A DNA stretch of 13,627 nucleotides from Bacillota bacterium (GCA_023431385.1 JAEYWA010000257.1:1-13627); one strand, 5' to 3'; positions 1 to 6,710 are shown, numbered from the stretch's first letter. Notes: generated by a model not told the origin, from the letters alone. Translations and numbers: made by a program.

Positions 1-52
1 AGGATATATATTTTCATTACTATTTTGTGGCCACAATGTGGCTCATGGAGGT
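1..52 (+). repeat. 52-bp direct repeat, upstream copy
   Basis: This copy is identical, base for base, to 184-235. It contains an AT-rich core (5-25), a perfect 12-bp palindrome TTGTGGCCACAA (25-36), a small hairpin GCCAC-AAT-GTGGC (30-42) and an SD-like GGAGG (47-51). The match may extend left of the window, since it begins at base 1. Unlike the downstream copy it is not followed by a recognisable gene; an ATG at 45 opens only 15 codons. Confidence 0.95.
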
Positions 53-104
53 CAGCTTGAAAGACATCACTAAAGCTCGTCTTCCAAACTAACCTAGAAT
101 TTAT

Positions 105-150
105 GGCCGCGCGATATATTCAAAGTAGTACTTTGAAAGCGCGCATGGCC
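105..150 (+). promoter_or_regulatory. Interrupted hairpin in the thrC leader
   Basis: Nested complementary arms are visible: GGCC (105-108) with GGCC (147-150), GCGCG (109-113) with CGCGC (140-144), and TTCAAAG (119-125) with CTTTGAA (131-137) around a five-base loop. The 5' side has an unpaired ATATA bulge. No U-run follows, so it is not an intrinsic terminator. It lies between the two 52-bp repeats and would bring the first repeat close to the anti-SD segment at 152-177. A role in RNA folding is inference. Confidence 0.6.
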
Positions 151-151
151 A

Positions 152-239
152 ATTAACCTCCTTTATTCGCCACATTGCGATAAAGGATATATATTTTCAT
201 TACTATTTTGTGGCCACAATGTGGCTCATGGAGGTTAAT
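152..239 (+). promoter_or_regulatory. SD-sequestering hairpin of thrC
   Basis: ATTAACCTCC (152-161) is the exact complement of GGAGGTTAAT (230-239), which is the thrC ribosome site up to the base before the start codon. GCCACATTG (169-177) is the exact complement of CAATGTGGC (217-225). The two stems, 10 and 9 bp, are separated by a 7/4-base internal loop and capped by a 39-base loop. Folded this way, the thrC SD is fully hidden. The upstream repeat offers the same partners (34-42 and 47-52), so a switch between two folds is possible. Any ligand or trigger is unknown. Confidence 0.65.
184..235 (+). repeat. 52-bp direct repeat, thrC-proximal copy
   Basis: This is the exact second copy of 1-52, offset by 183 bases. 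It contains the AT-rich core (188-208), the palindrome TTGTGGCCACAA (208-219), the small hairpin GCCAC-AAT-GTGGC (213-225) and the thrC SD GGAGG (230-234). The repeat therefore ends inside the functional ribosome binding site of thrC. Confidence 0.95.
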
Positions 240-1739
240 ATGTTATATAAAAGCACTAGAGGGAATTGTTCTGATGTTAGCTCGGCTGAAGCAATAAAGA
301 GAGGACTTGCGGCCGATGGTGGCTTATTTGTTCCTGAAAAGGTTATTCGTTTTGATAATGATCAAATTTTAAAATTGAGTGAAATGACATATCAGCAGAG
401 AACATTAAATATTCTGGAAGGTTATTTGGACGATTATACCTTGAGTGAATTAACCGATTGTGTAAACCAGGCTTATACTGCTCAGAAATTTGAAACAGAG
501 GCTATAGCACCTTTGCATAAGCTTTATGATTCTGTAAGTGTACTTGAACTATGGCATGGACCCACAAGTGCTTTCAAAGATATGGCGTTACAAATCCTTC
601 CTCATTTTCTGGTAAAAGCGTTGAAAAAGACTGGAGAAAAGGAAGAAATAGTTATATTGGTTGCTACCTCGGGGGATACCGGCAAAGCGGCTCTTGAAGG
701 TTTTAAGGATGTAGAAGGTACAAAAATCATTGTATTTTTTCCAAGTGAGGGTGTAAGCCAGGTACAAAAAATGCAGATGGTCACTCAAGAGGGAAAAAAT
801 GTTTACTCTATAGCTGTAAACGGTAATTTTGATGATGCTCAAAACGGTGTTAAAAGAATTTTTAGTGATGAAGAGGTTACAGCTCTTTTACATGACAATG
901 GTTATAAATTCTCTTCAGCAAATTCTATAAATTGGGGAAGACTTGTTCCACAAATAGTATATTATTTTTCAGCTTATGCTGACATGCTTAAAAACAAGGA
1001 GATTGAGATTGGCGAGAAAATCAATTTCGTTGTTCCCACCGGTAATTTCGGGAATATCCTGGCAGCATATTATGCGATGCAGATGGGACTTCCGGTAAAT
1101 AAACTGATATGTGCCTCAAATGACAACAATGTTTTAACAGAGTTTATAAATACAGGTGTATACAACAGAAACAGAGAGTTCAAGAAAACTTTGTCACCTT
1201 CTATGGATATACTAATATCCAGCAATCTGGAGAGATTGCTATATCTCGTTACAGACGGCAACTCCCAAATAGTTTCTGGGTGGATGAACAAGTTGAAAAT
1301 GGATGGTGTATATTCTGTAGATCAGGATATCAAAAAGAAAATTCAAAATGTATTCTGGGCTGGTTACTCAAATGATTCAGATACATTGAAAACCATAGAA
1401 AGTGTTTATGCTGAAACCGGATATGTTTTGGATACACACACAGCGGTTGCTGTTGACGTATATGACAAGTATGTAATCTCCACTAGTGACGTAACAAAAG
1501 CAGTTATAGTATCGACTGCGAGTCCTTTCAAGTTTAACGAAAGTGTTGTGAAAGCTATTGCAGGAGATGAGGCAGTCGCCGGTAGAACAGAATTCCAACT
1601 GCTCTCTGTACTTTCCGAGAAGGCAGGATTGGCAATTCCAGCTCCATTAAAGGAGCTGGATAAAAAACCGGTTCTACACAATGAAAGCTGTGATCCTATG
1701 TATATGATAGACAAGGTAAAAAAAGTGCTTAACATATAA
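240..1739 (+). CDS. thrC: Threonine synthase
   Basis: This is a PLP-dependent cytoplasmic enzyme converting O-phosphohomoserine to threonine, the last step of the pathway. The product is 499 residues, a normal length for the bacterial family. The PLP lysine is K113 in HGPTSAFKD (106-114); TSGDTGKA (143-150) and the phosphate-binding loop VPTGNFGN (265-272) are intact. The N-terminal GLAADGGLFVPE segment is typical of the threonine synthase N-terminal domain. I chose the ATG at 240 because GGAGG (230-234) sits five bases before it; an in-frame ATG at 210 lies in the repeat and has no SD. The gene is followed by its own terminator, so it is probably a separate unit from hom downstream. The leader suggests translational control. 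The family call is secure. Confidence 0.96.
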   Translation: MLYKSTRGNCSDVSSAEAIKRGLAADGGLFVPEKVIRFDNDQILKLSEMTYQQRTLNILEGYLDDYTLSELTDCVNQAYTAQKFETEAIAPLHKLYDSVSVLELWHGPTSAFKDMALQILPHFLVKALKKTGEKEEIVILVATSGDTGKAALEGFKDVEGTKIIVFFPSEGVSQVQKMQMVTQEGKNVYSIAVNGNFDDAQNGVKRIFSDEEVTALLHDNGYKFSSANSINWGRLVPQIVYYFSAYADMLKNKEIEIGEKINFVVPTGNFGNILAAYYAMQMGLPVNKLICASNDNNVLTEFINTGVYNRNREFKKTLSPSMDILISSNLERLLYLVTDGNSQIVSGWMNKLKMDGVYSVDQDIKKKIQNVFWAGYSNDSDTLKTIESVYAETGYVLDTHTAVAVDVYDKYVISTSDVTKAVIVSTASPFKFNESVVKAIAGDEAVAGRTEFQLLSVLSEKAGLAIPAPLKELDKKPVLHNESCDPMYMIDKVKKVLNI

Positions 1740-1765
1740 CTTTATTAGGTTTTTAAATGGAAGTG

Positions 1766-1806
1766 AGGAGTATTATTCTTAATTAAGAGATTAATACTCC
1801 TTTTTG
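1766..1806 (+). terminator. Intrinsic terminator after thrC
   Basis: GGAGTATTA (1767-1775) pairs perfectly with TAATACTCC (1792-1800), and the loop holds a further self-complementary TCTTAATTAAGA. Five T residues follow (1801-1805). It begins 26 bases after the thrC stop codon and separates thrC from the pheB-hom block. Confidence 0.9.
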
Positions 1807-1808
1807 TG

Positions 1809-1837
1809 TTGCAAAAGTAATGAAATTGTGCTAATAT
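1809..1837 (+). promoter_or_regulatory. Probable SigA promoter for pheB-hom
   Basis: A -35-like TTGCAA (1809-1814) lies 17 bases before a -10-like TAATAT (1832-1837). A TG at 1829-1830 gives an extended -10. Each hexamer matches the consensus at four of six positions. It sits directly behind the thrC terminator and about 48 bases before pheB. Confidence 0.5.
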
Positions 1838-1885
1838 TACTCCTAGGAAACACAATTGTACGCATTGGGTGGACAGGAGGACTAA

Positions 1886-2326
1886 ATGAAGCGTGAATCA
1901 GTTTTTTTTCTTGTTGATTCTGTTATCTTGCCGGAGGTTTTTGCCAAGGTTATTGAAGTGAAGAAAATCCTGAGCACCGGGAGGATAAAAACCGTTAATG
2001 ATGCTGTGAAGGAAGTAGGAATTAGCAGAAGTGCATTCTACAAATATAAGGACTATGTTTTTCCATTCTATGAAACTTCAAGAGGGAAAGTAATAACACT
2101 GTTTTTTGTGGTAGAAGATTTTTCTGGAATACTTTCAAGTATTATAAATATAATAGCTGTCGCAAATGCCAATATTCTAACCATAAATCAGAATATTCCG
2201 ATTAATGGTCTGGCTGATGTTACCATATCAATCGAGACCTTTGAAATGAAAGAGGATATTCAGAATATGATGGGTGAGATTAGTAAGATTGAAGGTGTTA
2301 GACGAAGTGAGATATTAGCAAGGTAA
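1886..2326 (+). CDS. pheB: PheB-type ACT domain protein (UPF0735)
   Basis: This is a 146-residue protein of the UPF0735/PheB family. The N-terminal half carries the family segment with SRSAFYKYKDYVFPFYE (47-63), a helix-turn-helix-like region. The C-terminal half (about 68-146) is a single ACT domain beginning KVITLFFVVEDFSGILS; ACT domains commonly bind amino acids. In Bacillus the homologue lies beside pheA. Here it precedes hom, so it may sense a product of the aspartate branch, but this is inference and no biochemical role is established by the sequence. The start is supported by AGGAGG (1875-1880) five bases upstream. It is separated from hom by 114 bases with no terminator, so cotranscription with hom is likely. 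Confidence 0.9.
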   Translation: MKRESVFFLVDSVILPEVFAKVIEVKKILSTGRIKTVNDAVKEVGISRSAFYKYKDYVFPFYETSRGKVITLFFVVEDFSGILSSIINIIAVANANILTINQNIPINGLADVTISIETFEMKEDIQNMMGEISKIEGVRRSEILAR

Positions 2327-2440
2327 ATTCAGCAGATTTGTGTTAAGCCGATGAAAGTTTGTCAACAATGAATTATCAGAATTAATCAATTTGTCTGGTT
2401 GATAAAGTTGGCTTCACGCTTTGAGAAAAGGGAGGTTTTT

Positions 2441-3691
2441 ATGGTAAATATAGCGATTTTAGGTTATGGTGTTGTTGGTTCGGGAGTAGCCGAGGTTATC
2501 AGAAAAAATAGTGAAAGTATAGCGCAAAGAGCCGGTACTGAGATAAGAGTCAAATGGATACTTGATATACGTAATTTCCCGGATAGCCCGGATAAGGATG
2601 TTCTCACAAAAAATGCAGATGATGTATTCAATGATAAAGAAGTGGATATAATAGTTGAAACCATAGGCGGGGCTACTATAGCTGCGCAGTTCACAAGAAG
2701 GGCTTTTGAAGCAGGAAAGAACGTTGTTACATCCAACAAGGAACTTGTAGCTTCCCAGGGACCTGAACTTTTGGAGCTTGCCTCTAAAAACAGTGTAAGC
2801 TATCTGTTTGAAGCCAGTGTGGGCGGAGGTATTCCAATAATCCGCCCCCTTAATCAGTGCCTTGCCGCAAATGAAATTATTGGAATTACAGGTATTTTAA
2901 ACGGAACAACAAATTATATACTAACTCAGATGAAGAAAGAAGGAAAGAGCTTTGAAGCTGCTTTAAAGGAGGCACAGGAAAACGGATATGCAGAGCAAAA
3001 TCCAACCGCCGATGTAGAAGGCCATGACGCTTGCAGAAAACTGGCCATACTCTCTTCAATTGCATATAATGAATTTGTAGACTATGCTAACGTTTATGCC
3101 GAAGGAATTTCGAAGGTTACTATTGCAGATATGAAATATGCCGAAGCTATGAATAGTGTAATAAAGTTGATAGGAATAAGCAGAAGAGACGGAGATAAGA
3201 TATTTGCAAGGGTAAGCCCCGCTATAATTTCAAAGGAGCATCCACTTGCAAATGTTGAGGATGTATTTAATGCAATAGTGGTTAAAGGTGACGCTATAGG
3301 TGACGCCATGTTCTACGGAAGGGGAGCTGGAAAGCTTCCTACAGCAAGTGCTGTAATTGCAGATGTTATTGATATCGCAAAGCACCTGAATTATGAAAAC
3401 AAAAGTGTTTGGGTAAGATCCGATAAAAATAATATTATACCTCTTGCGGAAAGTTACGTTAAATTCCTTGTAAGAGTTGCAACTGAAAGTTCATCAGAAG
3501 CCAAGTCTGATATAAAATCCTTATTTGGTGAGGTTGAATTCATAGATTTGGGCTCTAAGGTTCAGGGTGTGGAAGTTGCGTTCATCACTCCGGTTTTGTC
3601 TGAAAAGGAAATTGAGAACAAGCTATCAGAGCTAAAGACTATGAAATCAGTTATTAATATTGCAAATAGCATTAGAATTGAAGAGGAATAA
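2441..3691 (+). CDS. hom: Homoserine dehydrogenase
   Basis: It reduces aspartate semialdehyde to homoserine with NAD(P)H in the threonine/methionine branch. The product is 416 residues. The Rossmann motif GYGVVGSG (8-15) opens the protein; SNKELVA (98-104), FEASVGGGIPIIRPL (123-137) and GILNGTTNY (151-159) follow. The family signature with NPTADVEGHDACRK (187-200), including the conserved lysine at its end, is intact. The last 65 or so residues look like a C-terminal ACT regulatory domain, as in Bacillus Hom, so feedback inhibition by threonine is likely. I chose ATG 2441, with GGGAGG (2430-2435) five bases before it, over an in-frame ATG at 2399 that has no clear SD and adds 14 non-family residues. 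The stop lies six bases before the next gene. Confidence 0.96.
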   Translation: MVNIAILGYGVVGSGVAEVIRKNSESIAQRAGTEIRVKWILDIRNFPDSPDKDVLTKNADDVFNDKEVDIIVETIGGATIAAQFTRRAFEAGKNVVTSNKELVASQGPELLELASKNSVSYLFEASVGGGIPIIRPLNQCLAANEIIGITGILNGTTNYILTQMKKEGKSFEAALKEAQENGYAEQNPTADVEGHDACRKLAILSSIAYNEFVDYANVYAEGISKVTIADMKYAEAMNSVIKLIGISRRDGDKIFARVSPAIISKEHPLANVEDVFNAIVVKGDAIGDAMFYGRGAGKLPTASAVIADVIDIAKHLNYENKSVWVRSDKNNIIPLAESYVKFLVRVATESSSEAKSDIKSLFGEVEFIDLGSKVQGVEVAFITPVLSEKEIENKLSELKTMKSVINIANSIRIEEE

Positions 3692-3697
3692 AAATAT

Positions 3698-4237
3698 ATG
3701 AAGTTTTCTACCAGAAAAATAGTTCTAACAGCTTTAATGATTGCTTTGGTTTTTGTAATAACGTATCTTCCGTTTTTACATATTCCAAGCCCGGTACCTC
3801 CTGGATATTTTAACATAGGGGATGCTGCAATTATGATAGCTGCCATATTGCTGGGAAGAAAATCCGGTATGGCGGCTGGGGCAATAGGTGCTGCACTGGC
3901 AGACCTTGCATACGGCGCATTTATTTTCGTTCCCATTACATTTATTGTAAAGGGCATCGAAGGATATATAGTAGGAGTAATAGCGAGCAGAAGGCGCGAA
4001 GAGTCACCTAACCATACAAAAAGGTTTTTAGCTGTAATTACCGGTGCCTTAATTATTGTCTTGGGATATTTTATACTTGAACTGACCTTTTATAGGATGA
4101 TAGATGACTCTCTTGCAATAGCTGCAATTATTTCAGAAGTTCCAGGTAATCTGGTTCAAGGCGGTGTTAGTGCAGTTATAGCATATATTTTTACAACAAT
4201 TCTTGACAAAACCAATGTTACTAATAAGCCTATTTAG
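3698..4237 (+). CDS. ECF transporter S component, substrate unknown
   Basis: This is a 179-residue integral membrane protein with about six hydrophobic segments (roughly 7-26, 40-56, 58-74, 76-96, 110-130, 150-168). The signatures YFNIGDAAIM (37-46) and PITFIVKGIEGYIVG (79-93) are typical of the PF07155-like ECF S-component group that includes proposed pyridoxine, hydroxymethylpyrimidine and riboflavin binders. S components bind the vitamin and dock onto a shared EcfA-A'-T energy module, which is not in this window. The start lies six bases after the hom stop, and its SD (AGAGGA, 3682-3687) is inside the end of hom, so the two are translationally linked. Why it travels with hom is not clear. 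I cannot name the substrate. Confidence 0.8.
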   Translation: MKFSTRKIVLTALMIALVFVITYLPFLHIPSPVPPGYFNIGDAAIMIAAILLGRKSGMAAGAIGAALADLAYGAFIFVPITFIVKGIEGYIVGVIASRRREESPNHTKRFLAVITGALIIVLGYFILELTFYRMIDDSLAIAAIISEVPGNLVQGGVSAVIAYIFTTILDKTNVTNKPI

Positions 4238-4246
4238 CGGTAGTAT

Positions 4247-4283
4247 AAAAAAAGACCTGTCTATATAAAGATCAGGTCTTTTT
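4247..4283. terminator. Bidirectional intrinsic terminator
   Basis: GACCTG (4254-4259) pairs with CAGGTC (4273-4278). The stem is extended by A-run/T-run pairing (4249-4253 with 4279-4283). A T-run follows on the plus strand and a seven-base A-run (4247-4253) gives the U-tract on the minus strand. It lies between convergent genes and can end both the hom/ECF transcript and the minus-strand transcript. Confidence 0.9.
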
Positions 4284-4321
4284 AGTATGCTGTTTTCTGA
4301 GAAATAACAGGGAACACTTAA

Positions 4322-5734
4322 TTACTTTTTTAATATGTCTGAGTCTATTTCGCAGGCGTCAGGGGTTATGAGCCTTACAGCAAATTCATTGTGACCCTTT
4401 AGATCTTTTATGTCTATACCCACTATTTCCATCCCTGCTCTTGTAGGTGTTCCTATCAATAAGACGCTGTCTTCATAGATACATGCTTTTTTTATATTGA
4501 AGTTTGATACTGCTATTCCTGTCTGATCTTTTGCTATTTCGTCAAATTTCTCGAAAAACCCCAGTTCTCCAAGCAGATCGGCAGACACCTCTTTATCGTT
4601 AGAAAGTACATAAACTCTCTTCATATTAAGGTACATCTTCCGAGGAATATAACACCAGTCCCTGTCGTGATGTGACTTCCACTTGGGATGATAAACAGGG
4701 CTTATATATTTTTTGTTATTGTATAAAGTAGAAAACTTTATTTCCTTTGCATTATTCAGTGCGACATCAAGGTCAGGAATTCCACTCAGGGTATTTACAG
4801 TCTGATAAGTTCCGGTGGGTTGAAAATATATCGGTTTAGAAGAATCTGACACAAAATATGACAGTTCCTTCTTTAAAATAGTATTTTGCTGTGTGATTTC
4901 CAGTGATGAGAGATCAGTTTCATTATAGGAACTTTCAGTATAGGATTCCTGAACAGGGCCAAAATCCTCTATTCTGTTGGAATCCTTTGAAAACAGGATG
5001 TTTTGATAATCAATTTCATAGCCCTTAGGTGTACATAGATGTACTGTAATATTACCGGTTTCATTTATTAATGCTGATACTTCCTCAAGCTTTACTGATA
5101 TTATCTGTACTCCCTTTTTTGTGGGTTTACCGGTTATTGCAATATTATTTCCCAACTGAAGGACATTTTCCAGGTCAAAATTGTAAATAAGGAAATTAAA
5201 ATAGTTCTGGTTATCCAGGCTTACGTTAGGATAAAACCCCAGTTGACCTTCAATATCAAAAACCTTTCCTGCGCCTCCGGTATAGGTAAAAAGGCTATGC
5301 CTTGCAGCTATCACCTTACGGGGTAGATACAGCCAGCCTTGATAAAAGGATTGTTTCCAAAGGTTCGTATATATCGGCCTCAAATATTCTTCATCTGAGT
5401 ATACAAAAAGGTAGGAGAGCGTCTTACCTTTTGATATGACATCTGCAACTGTTTTGTCAAAGGCTTTTACAGGCAGTTTGTTCTTCTCCATATCTCTGCT
5501 GAAGTTCTCGTATAGTATGGTATTATCTGCGGGTAGAATACTTGATAAAATATCTTTCAGATGCTGATTTTCATTTTCGGGGGACATGACATTCTTTATA
5601 CTTGGAGCCTCGGTTTTAACAGCTTTAGGAAAATCCAGCTGAGCTATAATTGCAGCTGATATGAAAATAAATAACAATGCTGCCAGACATATTATTAATT
5701 TCTGTTTGTTTGTGATAATTACCAGACCATTCAT
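4322..5734 (-). CDS. Membrane-anchored protein with two copies of one domain, unknown function
   Basis: I do not recognise a family. The protein is 470 residues. Residues 1-31 hold a basic start and a hydrophobic stretch (13-30), so it is probably an N-anchored or secreted extracytoplasmic protein. Two regions, about 93-245 and 320-468, are diverged copies of one domain. Shared landmarks are RPIYTNLWK/SPVYHPKWK (119/345), YLPRK/YIPRK (136/362), GQLGF/GELGF (163/389), an NF dipeptide, TGKPTKKG/IGTPTRAG (201/427) and LCTPKGYEID/LITPDACEID (233/455). The start is ATG 5734, with GGGAG (5745-5741 on the minus strand) six bases upstream; a longer in-frame start at 5770 lies inside the leader element and lacks an SD. 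It is monocistronic and ends at the shared terminator. Its leader shares an element with thrC. Confidence 0.75.
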   Translation of the reverse strand: MNGLVIITNKQKLIICLAALLFIFISAAIIAQLDFPKAVKTEAPSIKNVMSPENENQHLKDILSSILPADNTILYENFSRDMEKNKLPVKAFDKTVADVISKGKTLSYLFVYSDEEYLRPIYTNLWKQSFYQGWLYLPRKVIAARHSLFTYTGGAGKVFDIEGQLGFYPNVSLDNQNYFNFLIYNFDLENVLQLGNNIAITGKPTKKGVQIISVKLEEVSALINETGNITVHLCTPKGYEIDYQNILFSKDSNRIEDFGPVQESYTESSYNETDLSSLEITQQNTILKKELSYFVSDSSKPIYFQPTGTYQTVNTLSGIPDLDVALNNAKEIKFSTLYNNKKYISPVYHPKWKSHHDRDWCYIPRKMYLNMKRVYVLSNDKEVSADLLGELGFFEKFDEIAKDQTGIAVSNFNIKKACIYEDSVLLIGTPTRAGMEIVGIDIKDLKGHNEFAVRLITPDACEIDSDILKK

Positions 5735-5748
5735 TATAATCTCCCATC

Positions 5749-5791
5749 TACGCGCATAGCGCGTACACAAATAGTAATGAAAATATATAGG
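5749..5791 (-). repeat. Third, diverged copy of the thrC leader element
   Basis: On the minus strand, 5789-5769 matches the 21-base core of the thrC-leader repeat (188-208) exactly, followed by a one-base deletion and then GTG. Where the thrC leader has the hairpin GCCAC-AAT-GTGGC, this copy has TACGCGC-TAT-GCGCGTA (5765-5749), a different sequence with the same shape. An SD follows three bases later. The core ends 34 bases before the start codon here and 31 in thrC. Confidence 0.8.
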
Positions 5792-5901
5792 TGCGTGTCG
5801 TCTTTATTACCTTGTTATATTTGTATTCAAATATTTTTCTGGATAGACTTAAGATTTATGTTTATATCTTTGGTAAAATGTAACTACAGAGTTCTCCAAC
5901 C

Positions 5902-5930
5902 TTGACTGATTAAAAAAAAGCTGATATTGT
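5902..5930 (+). promoter_or_regulatory. Probable SigA promoter for yerC
   Basis: TTGACT (5902-5907) and TATTGT (5925-5930) are separated by exactly 17 bases. The hexamers match the consensus at five and four of six positions. It leaves a leader of about 55 bases before yerC. No comparably good promoter was found on the minus strand for the divergent gene. Confidence 0.55.
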
Positions 5931-5990
5931 ATTCACTAGAAGATAATAATAGATATAAATATATAATTAACGGTTAGGGGTTTATCATTT

Positions 5991-6302
5991 ATGAATTCCA
6001 AGTTAAGAGATGAGCATACAGATAATCTGTTCGATGCTATACTTTTATTGAATAATAGGGAAGAATGTTACAACTTTTTTGAAGATCTCTGTACCATTGC
6101 AGAGATAAAGGCGTTGGCACAGAGACTTGAGGTTGCCAAAATGCTTCGTGACAAGAAAACGTATACCGATATTTGCGACGAGACTGGTGCAAGCACAGCT
6201 ACCATAAGCAGGGTTAACAGATGTCTTGTATACGGTGCTGATGGATATAATCTTGTCCTTGACAGATTGCAGGATAAGGGAAAAGATACGGGCGAAAGAT
6301 AG
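5991..6302 (+). CDS. yerC: TrpR-like YerC/YecD family regulator
   Basis: This is a 103-residue, all-helical DNA-binding protein of the YerC/YecD family, distantly related to the tryptophan repressor TrpR. The family pattern FEDLCTIAEIKALAQRLEVA (30-49) is followed by a helix-turn-helix around 56-78 with TYTDICDETGASTATISRVN. Target genes and ligand are not established for most members, and it should not be assumed to bind tryptophan. The SD is weak (AGGGG, 5976-5980, ten bases before the ATG). The next ORF starts nine bases after its stop in the same direction, so the two are probably cotranscribed, and possibly read on into secA. Confidence 0.85.
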   Translation: MNSKLRDEHTDNLFDAILLLNNREECYNFFEDLCTIAEIKALAQRLEVAKMLRDKKTYTDICDETGASTATISRVNRCLVYGADGYNLVLDRLQDKGKDTGER

Positions 6303-6311
6303 GTTAAGTGG

Positions 6312-6710
6312 ATGTTTAAGAAATTATTTCTCAGTATAATAATTTTATCTACTTTAGCCTCCGAAGGAGGGGCTTATTTTTCTGCGGATTTATTGGATTA
6401 CTACCTTGTTAATTTAACAAGGCTTGATAGTATGCAGGATAGTCAGGTTTCAAATAAATCTGCTATTCCTGGGCGTATATCAAAAGTTAAAGGTACACCT
6501 GCGGCCTTCTATAAGGTGATTTCTCAAAGTGCTATTGAACTAAAAGATTCATATAAACACAATTATTCCGATTTTCCAGCTATATCTACTAGTTTAGTAG
6601 GTTTAGCTTTTATTATCGTTTTATTTTTATCTTTAAATAAAAATGTATTTTTATACTCTAGACCTTCGTTTCTGGGTCATACAGACTCATCCCCGCCGGT
6701 ATTCTGCTGA
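6312..6710 (+). CDS. Small membrane-type protein ahead of secA, unknown
   Basis: I do not recognise a family. The 132-residue product has an N-terminal hydrophobic segment after FKK (about 5-18), a hydrophilic middle (about 22-90), a second hydrophobic segment (about 91-108) and a 24-residue tail ending SSPPVFC. Initiation is only weakly supported: no strong SD precedes the ATG, which lies nine bases after the yerC stop, so translation may be coupled. Its DNA contains a tight hairpin CCTCC-GAA-GGAGG (6358-6370). Position upstream of secA, a targeting-like N-terminus and a proline-containing C-terminal tail resemble secretion-monitor arrest peptides such as SecM, VemP or MifM in layout, but no known arrest motif is present. 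It could also be an ordinary small membrane protein, or less likely non-coding. Confidence 0.55.
   Translation: MFKKLFLSIIILSTLASEGGAYFSADLLDYYLVNLTRLDSMQDSQVSNKSAIPGRISKVKGTPAAFYKVISQSAIELKDSYKHNYSDFPAISTSLVGLAFIIVLFLSLNKNVFLYSRPSFLGHTDSSPPVFC

Noticed and set aside
152..161. The thrC anti-SD could also pair in trans with the secA SD (GGAGGTTAAG, nine of ten)
   Set aside because: GGAGG followed by TTAA is expected often near strong ribosome sites, so this is probably coincidence.
53..183. Invertible DNA switch flanked by inverted copies (34-52 and 156-177)
   Set aside because: The inverted match is short and interrupted and no recombinase is in the window; RNA pairing explains it better. 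Not excluded.
1..235. CRISPR-like or integron-like array
   Set aside because: There are only two full copies with a single 131-base spacer, no further repeats in the same orientation and no cas or integrase gene.
588..842. Minus-strand reading frames inside thrC, and similar ones inside hom, secA and feoB
   Set aside because: They lie wholly opposite well-supported genes, have no SD and no recognisable domain.
1866..1875. TGGGTGGACA resembling the T-box GGGTGG start before pheB
   Set aside because: The rest of the T-box sequence (ACCGCG) and the stem I elements are missing, and the distance to the start codon is too short.
2359..2387. Promoter TTGTCA-17-TTAATC in front of hom
   Set aside because: The -10 matches at too few positions; readthrough from the pheB promoter is simpler.
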